A stretch of DNA of 64,000 nt from Sciurus carolinensis (Eukaryota; Chordata; Mammalia; Rodentia; Sciuridae): assembly GCF_902686445.1 (NCBI RefSeq), contig NC_062232.1, positions 90,444,932 to 90,508,931 on the forward strand, given 5' to 3'. Position numbers and translations under genes: made by a program. Shown one piece after another: positions 1 through 12,244 of this stretch. Numbering within the stretch: the first letter of the stretch is position 1; the number at the start of each line of letters is the position of its first letter. Under the pieces are notes generated by a model. It was not told the origin of the DNA. It searched no databases and was given only the letters and a program-made list of their open reading frames with translations.

Positions 1-1288
1 GGAATGCACATTGTTATTGTTCAGAAACTCTGCTGATTTTTGTATGTTGATTTTGTATCCTGAAACTTTGCTGAATTTGTTTATTATTTCTGACCTTTTG
101 CTGGTGCTGCTGCTGTGGCTGCTGTTGCCATTGTCTTTAGGGATTTCTATATGAGATCTTTTCATCTGCATGCATATAATCTCATTTCTTCCTTTCCTTT
201 TTGGGTAACTTTTATTTCTTTTTATTGATTATTCCTGTGGCTAGGACTTCCATTAGTATGTTTAATAAAAGTGGTGGGAGTGGGCATCCTTAATCTTGTT
301 TTAGATCTTAAAAAGATTTCAACTTTTCACCAAGTATGATGTTAGTTGTGAGATTTTCATATTTGGACTTCATTGTATCAATATAAATTCTTTATTTAAT
401 TGTTGAGAATTTTTATTATGGATGGGCAGTGAACTTTTCAAAGGCTCTTTCTGCATCTAAGGAAATGATCAAGTTGTTTTTAATCTTTCATTTTGTTAAT
501 GTATTGATCAATTTGTGTATGTTGAAACATCCTTGTATTTCATGGATAAATCCTTCTTGTTCATAGTATATAATCCCTTCTATGGGCTAATGAATTTGGT
601 TTACTAGTATTTTGTTAAAGAATTTTGTATATATGTTCATTAGGAGCATCGATTGCTCTGTAGTTCCTTTTTCTTGTGGTACCTCTGATTGGCTTTGGTA
701 TCATTATGATACTGGCCTATAAAGTGAGTTTGGAAGTCCTCCCTGTTATACAATTTTCTGGAATATTTTCAGAAGACAATAGTAGTTATTCTTTGACTGG
801 TTGGTATAATTTATCCAAGAAATTATCTGGTTCTATGATTTTCTTTTTTGGGTTGTTTTTCATTACTAATTCAGCCTCCTTATTTGTTAGTAGACAGTTC
901 AGGCTTTCTGCTTCTTCTTAACTCAGTATTGAAGGTTGTATGTTTCTAGGAATTTATCTATTTATTCTAGGTTACCCAATTTGTTGACATATAATTGTTC
1001 ATAATGCTCCTTTGTGATCCATTTTATTTTGAGACACCCATTCTTATGTCTCTCTTTTTATTTCTTATTTTATTTACTTAAGCCTTCTCTCTTTTTTTCT
1101 TCATCTAGGTAAGGATTTCTTGATGTTGTTTGTGTTTTTAAAAAACAATCTCCCTATTTTCTATATGTGTATATGTATATATTTGATTTATTTCTGCTTA
1201 TTCTATGTTATTTCCTTCCTTCTGCTAAATTTGGGCCTACTTTATTCTTTCTTCTGGTTGCTTGAAGTGTAAAATTGTTTGTTTGAGA
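1..1288 (-). mobile_element. Old L1 ORF2 fragment (outer part of 1-4464 element)
   Basis: The complement reads as a decayed L1 ORF2, running from the reverse-transcriptase region at the left edge toward the endonuclease-RT linker. Phrases such as the region around 60-110 and 240-290 match the usual antisense L1 RT wording found across mammalian L1s. No frame stays open; the longest plus-strand ORF here is chance. The element appears to continue at about 2155 after an inserted plus-strand L1 tail. The high decay suggests an ancient L1M-type copy; the subfamily is not resolved by eye. Confidence 0.85.
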
Positions 1289-1949
1289 TACTGTAAGCAG
1301 AGAGCAAAAATAGACAAGTAGTACTGTATCAAACTAAAAAGCTCCTGCAAAACAAAAAGAGAAACAAAAGAGTGAAAAAGCAACCTTTGGAACTGGAGAA
1401 AACATTTGCAAAACAGAAGTTAATATCAAAATATAATGAACACATAAAACTAAATAGAACGAAGGTAAATGACCTAATTTCAAAATAAACCAAGAATCTT
1501 AATATATATTTATCAACAGAAGACATACAAGTAACCAACACGTGTATGAAAAGGTGCTCAACATCTACAATCATCCAGAAAATGCAAATCAAAACCTCAA
1601 AACAGTTAGAACAGTATTATCAGAAGGAGAAAAGATAACAAATATTTGTAAGCATGTGGATTAAAAGGAATCCTCAGACACTGGTAAATTGTAAAATGTA
1701 AATTGACTGCAGTCATTATGAAAAACAGTATGGGAGTCCATCAAACATTAAAAATGGAACTATCATATGATTCAACAATCTTACTTTTGGGTAAGGACAT
1801 TAAATATGAATCTCAATGAGATATCTCTCTCTCCATCTCCATCTCCATGTTTATTTCAACCAAGATAATGAAAAAACTAAATCATTTATCATCGGTGAAA
1901 GGGTACACAAAATATCACATATCTATATATCTATATCTATCTATCTATC

Positions 1950-1983
<34 letters not shown>

Positions 1984-2155
1984 AAGAGAGATATTTCTCT
2001 TCTCCATAAAGAAGACAACCCTGCTATTTGCACCAATATGGATAAAACTGGAGGACTTATGCCAAGTGAAGTAAACCAGACACAAAAAGAATACTGTATG
2101 ATCTTGTTTATATGTGAGTCAAAACAGTCACACCCATAGAAGCAAATAGTAGCTA
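1289..2155 (+). mobile_element. L1 3' end fragment, inserted in old minus L1
   Basis: This stretch reads in the plus direction as the last part of L1 ORF2 (the region equivalent to the C-terminal domain) and the 3' UTR. Recognisable blocks are the segment near 1330-1400 and the tail around 2030-2110 (the usual 'gataaaactggag' and 'agtgaagtaaaccagacac' wording). It sits between two pieces of an antisense L1, so it probably inserted into that element. Flanks at about 1258 and 2193 look alike but are too diverged to call a target-site duplication. Confidence 0.75.
1919..1990. repeat. Compound microsatellite (TATC)n-(TA)n-(GA)n
   Basis: A run of TATC/CTAT units passes into pure TA and then GA dinucleotides. 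It lies inside the 3' UTR region of the plus-strand L1 fragment and probably grew from its simple-sequence tract. Confidence 0.95.
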
Positions 2156-3280
2156 GCTTTTCTAACTTTGGACTTAGTTTCTTCTTTGCCTAGTTGCATA
2201 AGGAGTTAGATTGGATTGTTATAAAAAGTCTTTCTTTCTTATTAATGTAGACATTTATCACTATAAATTTCACTCATTATGTTTTTTGCTGCACATATAG
2301 GTTTTGGTGTATTGTGTTTCATTTTTGTCTCAAGATCTTTTTCAAATTCCCTTTTGATTTCTTCTTTGATCCAAGGGTTCTTTAAGAGTGTGTTGTTTAG
2401 TTACCGAATATTTGTGAATTTTCCCATTTTCTTGCTATTATTGATTTCTAGTTTCATCCCATGATGAATGGCCAGATAATAAGCATTTAAATTTGTTAAG
2501 ATTTGTTTGTTGACCTAATATGTGATCTGTACTGACGAATGGTCCATGTGTGCTTGAGAAGAATGTACATGCTTCTATTGGGTGAAAAGTTTTGTATGTG
2601 AAAACTTTTGTATGTATTTTTTCTATAGTGTTATTTAAGTCTGCTGTTTATTGATTTACTCTCTGAATGTTCTATCCTTTATTGTAAGGGGTTTTGAAAT
2701 CCCATACCATTTTTTATATTGCTGTCAATTTCTTCCTTCAGATCTGTCAATATTGGTCTCATATATTTGGTTAGTATAATTGGGTACATATATTTATAAT
2801 CACTATATCTTTCTATTGAATCAACCCTATTATTATTATGTAATTATCTTCTTTGTTTCTCAATAACTTTAAAGTTTATTTCCCTGACATAAGCTTAGCC
2901 ATCCCTGCTTTCTTTCTGTAACCATTTACATGATTTTTTTCTACCCCTTCACTTTCAGCATGTCTTTATTTCTAACTTGGTTCTCTTATAGACAGCTTTA
3001 TAATGGGTCTTATTTTTTTAAAATCCATTCAGCCACTCAATGATTTTTGGTTGATCGGTTTAAACTATTTAGATTTAATGTCATTACTGATAAGCAAGAA
3101 CTTACTATTGTCATTTTGGAATTGTTTTCTGATTGTCTTCCAGTTGTTCTGTGTCTTTCTCCCTCTCTTGATATCTTCCTTTTTTATTTGAAGATTTTTA
3201 TAGTTTTTTTTTGTTTTGTTTTGCTTGACTTTTGAGTATGTATCATAGGCAATTAATGGGTTTTTGTTTGTTTGGAATCA
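2155..3280 (-). mobile_element. Old L1 ORF2 5' part (endonuclease region)
   Basis: The complement matches the L1 ORF2 endonuclease and linker region (for example the antisense wording near 2340-2460 and 2880-3060). It continues the element at 1-1288. Frames are broken throughout, so it is non-coding. Moving left to right one passes toward the ORF2 start, and the L1M-type 5' UTR begins straight after, without an ORF1 between. Confidence 0.8.
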
Positions 3281-4464
3281 GTGACTGAAAATATATTATA
3301 TCCTTTGGTGATGCCATGTTTTCTCCTTACTTTCATGTTTTTTATAGTCTCATATTTACATCTGCACATTTAAGAGAATATTCATCTCTTCCAGATCGTA
3401 AGATCTGACTTTGATGGGGAAAGACCTTCACCTTGAAGTGGGTGTGAAGATGCTAGATGAGAAGGGCATGGCAGTTTCAGCTTTGGAAAGGATGTGCATC
3501 AGTAGTCCAGGCTTTAGAGAGGTAGCAACAATACAGTGTCTGTGGAATTCTGCAAGTCAAGGTTCGTATCAGTGAATACCATAAGGATCCTTGGCAGCCA
3601 ATACTGCGGATGACTGCACCAGCAGTGAGAGTTGTTAAATTTTCTTTAAGTAGTGAAAGCTGCTGGAGTCTTCTTATTCTCATTTTTACCTATAGAGGGA
3701 AGCTTTAGCTAAAAGATTCCTCCTGGCACTGTGTTGGGTATATGCACATACTTGTTATGGTGGTGGCACTTGTATCCAGATCATGGGCACGTATTGAATG
3801 ATCTTGGAACTGAGGTCCAGTATGTGTGTGTAGTTGTCGGTGGTGACTGCAGGCATAGGAAGGGTTGGGTACAGTGATGACCCTGATCTCAGAAAAGTGG
3901 ATCACAGGATGGCTCAGGTCCTGGAAAGAAGTGCAGTTTGTAGCAACCATTCTGACACTAGGAGGATAGATCATAGCAGTTACTCCTGCCTTGGAGGAGA
4001 AGTGGTCAGGCACTTCAGTGGCTTTTATTTGGCGGGGTGCAGAGGTAGCTGCATAGTGGTGCCTCCTTCTATAGGTGAGGTGCACTGTCATGGACTCTGG
4101 ATATCTCCATCAACTAGATTCAGTGCTAGTGAAATTGTTGAAAACTTTAGAGCTGAAAACTGATGGTATCTTCAGTATTTCAAGACTACTGGGATCCCTT
4201 TCCATCCCCTGGGGGTTATCTCCCGAAGGGGATCCCTTTTGGAGCCAGGTTGGGGCATGGGACAACACAAGTAAAATGCTTTGTACTCTTTTTATGTAAC
4301 CATCTTTTTCTGTGCTTTGCGGGATTTTTCTAGCTTTTTTATTTTTTTTTCCTGTTATGGAGGTTTCCCAGAGCTATTTTTCATCAACATATATTTATTT
4401 GTTCATTGGAAGGAAGGGGTATACATTGGGACATCCTAATCTACTATCTTACTGATGTCACTCA
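3280..4464 (-). mobile_element. L1M-type 5' UTR, 5' end of the 1-4464 element
   Basis: The complement resembles the long non-coding 5' leader of ancient L1M/HAL1 elements. The block at 3300-3395 matches the leader wording seen in other L1M copies. The right end at about 4438-4464 is the complement of the 'gagtgacatcag' start typical of these elements. The open frames of 109-128 aa inside this block are random ORFs in moderately GC-rich leader sequence. ORF1 is missing between ORF2 and this leader, either by deletion or by an ORF1-less ancestor. Confidence 0.6.
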
Positions 4465-4903
4465 ATAATTGATATAGTAACAATCCCAGGAATTCTTACC
4501 CAACAGCATTATTTTACCTGTGCTCTTCGTCCAGATATCCTGGAGCAATTGGTCCAGAATGGAGCTGGATATTGATATGACTAATAGTTCTCCTTTTAAA
4601 AAATATGTATTCCAATTCATAGGGTAGAGGACATCTGCTCCAGGAGCTCCTAGTAGTCTGCATCTACCCAGGCAAAGGAAAACAGAAACTGGAGGAAGCG
4701 CAATTTCTTGAAAGCTTTGATTTGTAAGTGGCCATATCTCTTTTACTTGTATTCATTGGTAATAGCTACTCACATAGCTATACATATTTTGGTGCAAGAC
4801 GTCCTGTATAGGCAACTGTTTTCAAGGAAAGCTGTATATTTTTGGAGGAATGAATAGAATATGGTGAAAGACAAACTGTTTTGACACAACTCTCCTCAGT
4901 TTC
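4465..4903. other. Unique intergenic DNA
   Basis: I recognise no gene, RNA or repeat here. Open frames are short and without coding character. Confidence 0.6.
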
Positions 4904-4919
4904 AGGATGACTTAGGGAA

Positions 4920-5014
4920 TTTTTTTTTTGGGGGGGGAAGTGCTGGGGATCGAGCCCAGGGGCTCGTGCTTACAAGGCAAGCACTCTACCGACTGATCTA
5001 TCTCCCCAGCCCCT
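4920..5014 (-). mobile_element. ID SINE (tRNA-derived), intact with TSD
   Basis: On the minus strand this is a complete ID element: GGGGCTGGGGAGAT start, pol III A and B boxes, then an A-tail (T run at 4921-4930 on the plus strand). It is flanked by a perfect 16-bp target-site duplication, 4904-4919 and 5015-5030 (aggatgacttagggaa). Perfect duplications suggest a fairly recent insertion made with L1 enzymes. Confidence 0.97.
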
Positions 5015-5030
5015 AGGATGACTTAGGGAA

Positions 5031-6770
5031 AGCATTATCATATTTCATTTCATTTCATTGTCTCAATTATCATTTAAAACACTGTTTCCCAAATGTGATT
5101 GACATATATACTGCATATATTATTGGTATCAAGAGAGATGGTTTTAACTGATACACAAATGAATTTGTGTATTTATAGATATAAATATTGATAGAATGTT
5201 TATGGGAGTATTTGGATAATAACTTAAAGGAAGTTATTTAATAACTGAATAGATAGTAAGAAATATACTAAGTAAATATTAAGTACTGGTGTGTTATTTT
5301 GTTGTGACAAAAATTGAGAATGATATGTGAATATCTGAGGTTTGAGAAACTTTTCTAAAGAAAAGGTTATATTTGAAATAATTATCCAGTCATTATCTCC
5401 ATAGGAGCAATCGTTTACACATTGAGTGAAAATGAAGTCCACAGAAAGGTGGAGCATTGTGGGAGAGCCTAGTACTGTGCCCAGTAAATAAATATTTTAT
5501 GGATTTACAGTAGAATGTCACCTTTGCCTAATACACTATTATAGCAGGACTTAGGAAGCCAGCAATTGTTCCAACAAAATATTTCTTTAGATTGAACCAC
5601 AATATATGATTTCTTATTGCCAAAGCTCAAAGAACATAAAGCATATCAATCATTTAAAGAAAATTAGAGCTAACTGCTTCTAGAAAAGGAGTTCTTCTGG
5701 TTAAAGTAGATAAAAAGTGAATTTTTGTCCATTTTACTATCCTCATTGTTTATGAGGGTGTTAGTTTGGCTAATTTGTCTTGAATTTGTATTTAGTTCAT
5801 TTTATGTGTTTGTATATTTTGTTTGCTTGGTTGATTTTTTTTGTTTTGTTTTTGTTTTTGAACCAACATGTTCTGGAACTTGAAAGAAAGTCAGTAGCAG
5901 TGGATGTGACATTAAGCAGAAGGCAGGAACATCTCCATTGTTTTTGACTCTTACTTCACCTGTCAAATCAAGATAAATGATGACCATGGGTTTTAACCCC
6001 ACCCCCACCAGTTAAAGAATCCATGATTCTGTTTCCTGGCCCTGTCATCTGCATCAACTTGATGGAAGTATGGAAATTCCAATATTAAACATACCACAAC
6101 TCTCTCTGACTGCCTTTAAGTGGACTGAGGGTAGGATAAAGTACAGAACTTTGAGGAGGTATAAGTGAAAAGGGTGGAAAGAAGAGATGAACCAAGTAGG
6201 TGGTTTGCCATCCAATCTTCTTAGATAACATCTGCATTTTAAGTGGAGAAATGATTTTGCATACAAATTTTAAGTCAGTATCTAATGTCAAGACTGATAT
6301 TTTCAATGTCTTCATTTTGATCATACTAGTGGGAAGTGACTTGGTGTATCTGTGGACTCCCATAGGAATAAGATCATTCAATATAATGGCAACATGCCAA
6401 GTATGGCTTACTATAAAACTCCGTGTCCCAAGAAAGTCTTATTATCACAATGTTAGGCTATTAGGAAGCAAGTTTGGTGGTTAATTAGTCACATCACGCA
6501 TTGGTCAGCTATTCTCCATCATGGCATGTCAACTCTATTATTGTTAGCTGAATGTGTACCGTGATCTTTTAATAGTTTAAACAGTGGTTCAACACGAGTT
6601 CAGCCAGGGCCATCAATAGCAAAAGTTGTTACTTACCTTTGCCATCTTGTTTTCTAGCAATTACAGGAAAAAAATCTCAATGTGGATAATAGTAGTCATT
6701 TTAATTCATCTGGGAAGGATAGTAGAAACAAAATTCTGATTATCTTTTAAAGTTGTTGTTCCATCCATTT
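5031..6770. other. Unique intergenic DNA
   Basis: AT-rich sequence with no recognised repeat or exon. Overlapping 70-98 aa frames at 6054-6484 lie on both strands and look like chance. A T/TTTG-rich patch lies at 5826-5860. Confidence 0.6.
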
Positions 6771-6905
6771 ACTGGTAAATAAGATAATTTCATTCTTCTT
6801 TATGGCTAATACTCCACTGTGTAAATATACCACATTTTCTCTATCCATTCATGTGTTGAAAGATACCTGGGTTGATTTCATAGCTTGGCTATTGTGAAAA
6901 TCAAG
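6770..6905 (-). mobile_element. Short L1 ORF2 3' fragment
   Basis: Antisense L1 wording near the ORF2 end (around 6800-6895: 'ctaatactccactgtgtaa', then 'ttctctatccattcatgtg'). It is a small remnant with no open frame. Confidence 0.75.
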
Positions 6906-7164
6906 GTAACATAATAAAGAATCCAGATATAAAAAAAGAGAAATGAGACATATGGTGTCTCTGCCTCCCCACACTTCCTTTTAGTTTTTCTAAATGAACA
7001 CATTCAACATAGTCTGCAGCAAACATATACAAGGGAGTAGTATAGCAGACATATAAATTCCTCACATTTGGAACTTTCCACTGTGAAAAAATACTTTTGA
7101 AAATAGACAGATATAGTGTTTCAACATTGATTTTTTTGAACGACATAACCATCTGAACTTGTTA

Positions 7165-7560
7165 AGTCAGTCAAGTGATCATTTCAATAAATGCTGAAAA
7201 GAACCTTGGCAAATTAAACATTATTATTATTAAAAACTCAATAAATTAGATATATAAGGAATATACCTCAACACAATAAAGGCCATATACAACTTTTATA
7301 CTGGCTAACATCATACTCAGTAGTGAAAAGTTGAGTATTTTTTCATCTAAGATACAATTTTAAAATTTGTATGGAATCACTCTTCAACAATAAGAAAAAA
7401 GCTCGACACATTACATTTCCTCACTCCAAATTTTATTAAAAGGCCATAATAATCAAACTGTGTGGTACTGTAATGAAAATAGATACACAGACCAATTAAA
7501 CAAAATGTAAAGTCTATAAATAAATAAATAATAATAAAATATATATATATGTATAGTTAC
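7165..7560 (+). mobile_element. Old L1 RT-region fragment
   Basis: The plus strand reads as part of the L1 ORF2 reverse-transcriptase region with internal deletions: the 'atcatttcaataaatgctg' block at about 7178, then the 'aaggccatatacaac' and 'aggccataataatcaaactg' blocks. It ends in A/T-rich DNA at 7515-7560. It may be joined to the L1 piece at 7703-7945. Confidence 0.7.
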
Positions 7561-7703
7561 TAAATTTTTTTAAAAAAATTTGTAGTTGTAGCTGGACAGC
7601 ATGCCTTTATTTAATTAATTTATTTTTATGTGTTGCTGGGAATTGAATCCAGTGCCTCACACATGCTAGCTAAGTGCTCTACCACTGAGCTACAACCCTA
7701 GCC
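7560..7703 (-). mobile_element. ID-related tRNA SINE, long-tailed type
   Basis: The minus strand carries a tRNA-type SINE head (B box region at 7640-7655, A box region at 7676-7694) followed by a longer AT-rich body at 7570-7635. The copy at 37925-38053 has the same layout, so the two belong to one ID-related family. It interrupts an L1 fragment. Confidence 0.8.
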
Positions 7704-7945
7704 TTAATTTTTGACAAAGATAACATGAATACAAAATAGAACAGACCACTACATACTCAATGAAATTCAGTTTTTAAAAAGGAAATTCTGTCATTTGTGA
7801 TATGAATGAACCTGGAGGACACTATGGTAAGTGAAATAGACCAGACACAGAAAGACAACTAGCATATTCTCACTTTTGTATGGAATCTACAAAAGTCAAA
7901 CTCAGAAGCAGAGAGTCAAATGGTGATTTCCAGGGCCTGGGGAAA
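7703..7945 (+). mobile_element. L1 3' end fragment
   Basis: The plus strand matches the closing part of L1 (for example 'aatgaacctggaggacac' at 7805 and 'agtgaaatagaccagacac' at 7829, then 'cagaagcagagagtc' at 7903). It is non-coding and decayed. Confidence 0.8.
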
Positions 7946-8225
7946 TATCAGAGGTGATGAAATTTGCAGAGAAGAAATATAAAAGAGTTATTTTAAAAAT
8001 ACTCAAAGCCTTAAAGGGATACATGAACATAATGAGAAAGTAAATGAAATTATTTAAGGGGAAACAAATGGAAAATCTAGAATGAAAGATATGCAACATC
8101 TGCAAAATTCACTGGACAGGAGTAATAGCAGATTAGGTACTATAAAGAAAAGTAATAGACCTGAAGATATGGCAATACAGACTTTTCAAAGTGAAGCAGA
8201 GAGAGAATAAAAGATGGAAATAGAA
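7945..8225 (+). mobile_element. L1M leader/ORF1 upstream fragment
   Basis: The plus strand resembles the region just upstream of, and entering, ORF1 of L1M-type elements: 'atgaacataatgagaaag' at 8023 and 'attcactggacaggagtaat' at 8108, then an A/G-rich block. Its order after an L1 3' end shows this is a separate L1 piece. Confidence 0.55.
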
Positions 8226-8860
8226 TGAATAAGGATGAATTCATAGATGATCAGTGAAAATAGATGGACAAGAAAATGGCATAGTGCCTTTAATTGTAAG
8301 TATGACATATTTGCAGAATGGCTACAGTTCTGAGATTTTAGAACATGAAGCATAGGGAAAGTGGTGGATGATGAAACTAGCTTAGGGTATACCAAGAAAA
8401 TTCTTGTATGCTATGGCAAAAAAATGAAAATTTTACTATGGACAATTAAATGTAATCCAAGATTTTGAAGTGAGTATTTGTTAGGATCATTTGTGTTTTC
8501 AAAAGGTAAATTTGGATTGATTGCAGGCAAGAGATTAGCAAAGTCAGGGATACAATTTGTGAGGCTTTTGCAGGATTAATTAGGACAATGGAAAAACTAG
8601 AGCAGTGGACACAAAGAAGGCAAATCTGTAAAACTTTCAAAAATAACTGATGTAATTTTGTATGGAATTTGAGAAATATCAGAAGATAGGGAATATGTAT
8701 GTTGAAGAAGAAAAGAGTGATTTCTAGAAATCCATATTTAGCAAACAGGACGATACTTCATTCTTTGAGTCTGAAAATGCTGAAAAAATACTAACTTGAG
8801 GGTACAGTTCTGGACATACAGTGTTCGAAGATTCTGTGGAACTTCCAGGCAAGAGGAATG
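8225..8860. other. Unique intergenic DNA
   Basis: No gene or repeat family recognised. AT-rich, with only short chance frames. Confidence 0.55.
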
Positions 8861-9323
8861 TATTAGAGATATTCCACTGTGTACATGCACTACGTTTTCT
8901 TTATTCATTCATCAATTGATGGTCATAAGGGTTTACAGTTTTTGACTATTGTGAGTAGGGAAGCAATGAATGCAGGAGTGCAATGCAGATGTCTCTTTGA
9001 TATACTGATTCCATTTCTTTTAATATATACCCTGTACTGGGATTGCTGGATCATATGGTAATTCTATTTTTAAGTTTTTGAGGAAGTTCTATACCATTTT
9101 CCATAATGGTTGTAATAATTTACATTCCTACTAGTAGTGTGCAAAAATTAGCTTTTATCTACATTCTTGCCAGCATTTGTTGCTTTTAGTCTTTTTGATG
9201 TTGGTGATTCTGACTGGGGTGACATAACAGCTCATTGTGGTTTTGATTTACATTGATTATTAGTGATGTTGAGTATTTTTCATGTGCCTTGGCCATATGT
9301 ATGTCTTCTTTAAAGAAATGTTG
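8860..9323 (-). mobile_element. L1 ORF2 3' fragment
   Basis: The complement matches the C-terminal part of L1 ORF2, with many familiar antisense blocks ('gggattgctggatcatatgg' at 9040, 'ttccataatggttgta' at 9098, 'gattctgactggggtgac' at 9207). It is decayed. A leader-like block starts beyond the next SINE, suggesting an internally deleted L1M. Confidence 0.85.
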
Positions 9324-9326
9324 CCT

Positions 9327-9364
<38 letters not shown>
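9324..9364. repeat. (CTTT)n microsatellite with ID scrap
   Basis: About nine CTTT units, followed at 9365-9390 by a short antisense SINE remnant ('tggtactgggcattgaaccc'). The microsatellite probably arose from that SINE's A-rich tail. Confidence 0.9.
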
Positions 9365-9419
9365 TTGGTACTGGGCATTGAACCCAGGCTTCTGAGGCTC
9401 TATCCTGTTGTCATTGCCT

Positions 9420-11275
9420 TCTGTCACATTTTTAACTTTGGTGAGTATATTTTTCAGTTCCACAACATTCATTTGATTTTTTAAAAATTCCTTTTGCAGG
9501 TTGGGGAGATAGCTTAGTCGGTAGAGTGCTGGCGTTGCAAGCACAGGTCCCTGGGTTTGATCCCAAGCACTGCAAAAAAAAAAAAAAGACTTTCTAGATT
9601 ACTGAAATGTTTTTCTGTGTTTTTTCAAGCTCATTGACTTTTCTTTAAACAGCTGTTTTAAATTCTCTGAGAGTTTTCCCATACTGATTATTGTCTGGTA
9701 AGTTTCCATCACCTTATTTTGAGTACTAGATGAAGCCATGGTTTCCTGAACGCTTTCAATGCTTGTTGATATGAAAAATTATCTGGGAATTGAAGAATCA
9801 GGTATTTATTCCAGTCCTCCTAATCTGGCTTTGTTTGTACACATCTATCCAGAAATTCTAAGCAGGCTGCTTATTTTCTTTGAGTCTATAGTCACTTCCA
9901 CTATTTTGACATGAAATGGTGCCCAGGTCTGAATTTTCCAAAAGTCTTCTGTTAGTTTTTCGTCATTGTTTCAGTACTAGAGGGCAATCCAAGCCCAGGT
10001 TGTCACAAATACTTTTTTGGTGTATTGTTCATAAAGAAACAGGTGTAGAGAAAGTCATCTGTCACCTCAAGCCTCTCCCTGGGGCCAGAGTAAGATCAGA
10101 TGCCTATAACAGTAATTGAAAGTGTAACTGTTACTTGTCTATGGCCAGACATTGTAGGATTCTGCCCAGCTTTGGTCAGGGTGACCATGAATGTGTCATC
10201 CCCAGGCTCCTATATCATACCTGAGACCACAAAATTCACCAAGTTGTCGTAACGTGAGCTCAAAACCCACCCAGACTAGCAGAACACTGAGTTAAGGCAA
10301 ATAAGCACACTTCTATGAACTTGCTATTGCTTAGGAGGACTTTTTTTCCCCCAAGACTTCTGAAACCAGTCATAGGTGATGCTAGCTGGAAAAGAAGTCT
10401 GATATACTGGGTCTATGCATTTTCCCTTAGCACTAAAGCTATTTCAGAGACTCTGTCTGCAGGAAAGCCTGGGGATGGGGACCATTAGTATCTTCCAAGT
10501 GTTAGGTTTCACCAGCCCTGCACTATGTTCCAGGGCTGAGTCATATGCTTATTACCCCAGTGAATGGGGTCTTGAACTAAACTATGCTGCTTGAGGTCAG
10601 GGTCATGTTGGTTAAGTCAGGCCTTTGGCTACCTGGGGTGATATTAAGCTGAGTTGTGCCTGAGTCTCATAGTTGCAGGGACTTGCACAGTTTTGGGGGT
10701 ACACTGAAGTACATGCCATGGCCAGTAGTGATGTATGATGAAGTAATTGGGGTGCAGGTCTCTGCCTGGTGCTGGGGAAGTTCTAGAGCATTGTCTGTGA
10801 GCATGGAACTGGCAATAGCTGTAATTCTTGGGGCTGGATGATAGGTGGTGGACATAGTTCCTTGCTAACCACAGTTGGTGCTAAGCTGGGTCACACTTGA
10901 GTATCCCAGTAGAAGGAGACAGCAAAGTTTCAGGAGGAGGATGGATGTTTCAGGTTCACTCCCATTGCTTTCACTGAGGCAGCCAAAACTTAGATATTTT
11001 CACAGGTTTATAAGTGGAAAATGCCTGACTACACTGTACTGCTTGGAATTGGGGGAAGGGTGATGCTAGCAACTCTTTCCTTCCTGCCTTTTGTCAATGC
11101 ATCTTACCATTTTATTATACTAAAAGTAGACACTATGGTCTCTTTCCTGATTTCCTTAGCTTCTGTGCTTGTAGTTTGGTGTGTTAATTGCTATTCAACT
11201 TGGTATACCTGTGAAGACGGATTGACAATTTTATTCCATTGTCATCTTGTTCTGCCCCAAGAAGTTTAACTATGA
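9420..11275 (-). mobile_element. Probable L1M 5' UTR remnant
   Basis: The complement resembles the long leader of ancient L1M elements: relatively GC-rich, weakly repetitive sequence that follows an ORF2 3' fragment in the same orientation, as in the element at 46345-49425. Resemblance is by composition and scattered wording, so the family is not firm. No long open frame exists. The ID at 9499-9587 lies within it. Confidence 0.45.
9499..9587 (+). mobile_element. ID SINE
   Basis: Plus-strand ID element with A box 'tagcttagtcgg' and B box 'gggtttgatccc', then an A-tail to about 9587. No clear flanking duplication was seen. It interrupts a leader-like L1M block. Confidence 0.95.
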
Positions 11276-12240
11276 AGTAAATTAAGGGAATAAAGTTAAA
11301 TCATGGAAGAGAGGCATTCTTGAGGGTAGGTGATTTATTTAAGATAGATTTTAGCATGTTCACAAGCAAAGATGGTAAAGCCAATGGAAAAGAGGAGTTA
11401 AAAAACATATAACTAGCTGAGGAGGAATAATTGACAGAGTATTGACTCCATTGAAGCAAATCATGAGTGGGGTGATTGTCTTAAAAGAGTTAAGGATATC
11501 TCTTCTAAGAAAAGAGGAAAGGAAATAAATATAAAAAAGTTAGTTTAGTGCACTTCAGGGTAGCTTTTAACTTTTCTCTAAAGGAAGCAGAATCATCTAC
11601 TGTGAAGTGCATATTTACCTCGAGAAGAGTAGAAGAAATGGCTATGACAGATATTAGTAACAATTTTTAAAAAAATAACTGATTTGAGGTTTAAGTAACT
11701 GAATGAGAAAAATTGCAAGTTTTGGTTAGGAATTTTGAAAGTAAGCATGAAGTTGGAAGCCTTAACTTTAAAACTGGAGGCTTTTGGTGTGCTTAAATAC
11801 TCAGTAACCTAAGATTAAAAGTAAAGAAAAAAAAAGTAAAGAAAAATGGATCTTCATGTTTATCTGGGATTGGAGATTTGCAGAATAGAAGTGGTGGGAA
11901 AATATATAGGTTTAGGGTATTAAAGGTGAGACATAAGAAACAAGTGGTAACTGTTTCCCAGGAAATGAATACAGAGATTGAGAGACCTTGAGAATAGGCA
12001 AGGGTGAAGGATTCAGAAATCTTAATTATATTGAATGACAACTTTAATGGAAATGAGGAAATTTGAGAGGTATAATATTAGGATTCTTTGATAAGAGAGT
12101 ATATTGGAATTAAATTTTCTAGAGGTAGAATAGATCTATAAGATGACAATGTCCAGGATGTGGTTATTGAATTGTAAAGGTAGAAAGTGATATTCGTTGG
12201 AGTTGAGTGAGCTCAATAAATTATAAGGCTATGTTGCTGA
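11275..12240. other. Unique intergenic DNA
   Basis: Purine-rich plus strand with A/G tracts near 11500 and 11820-11845. I recognise no exon or repeat. Confidence 0.5.
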
Positions 12241-12244
12241 TGTT

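Noticed and set aside
1919..1990. CRISPR-like repetition
   Set aside because: Short simple-sequence units without spacers; a compound microsatellite in a mammalian genome.
3705..4299. Overlapping 74-128 aa frames on both strands
   Set aside because: They lie in an L1M leader; composition explains them, and no family is recognised.
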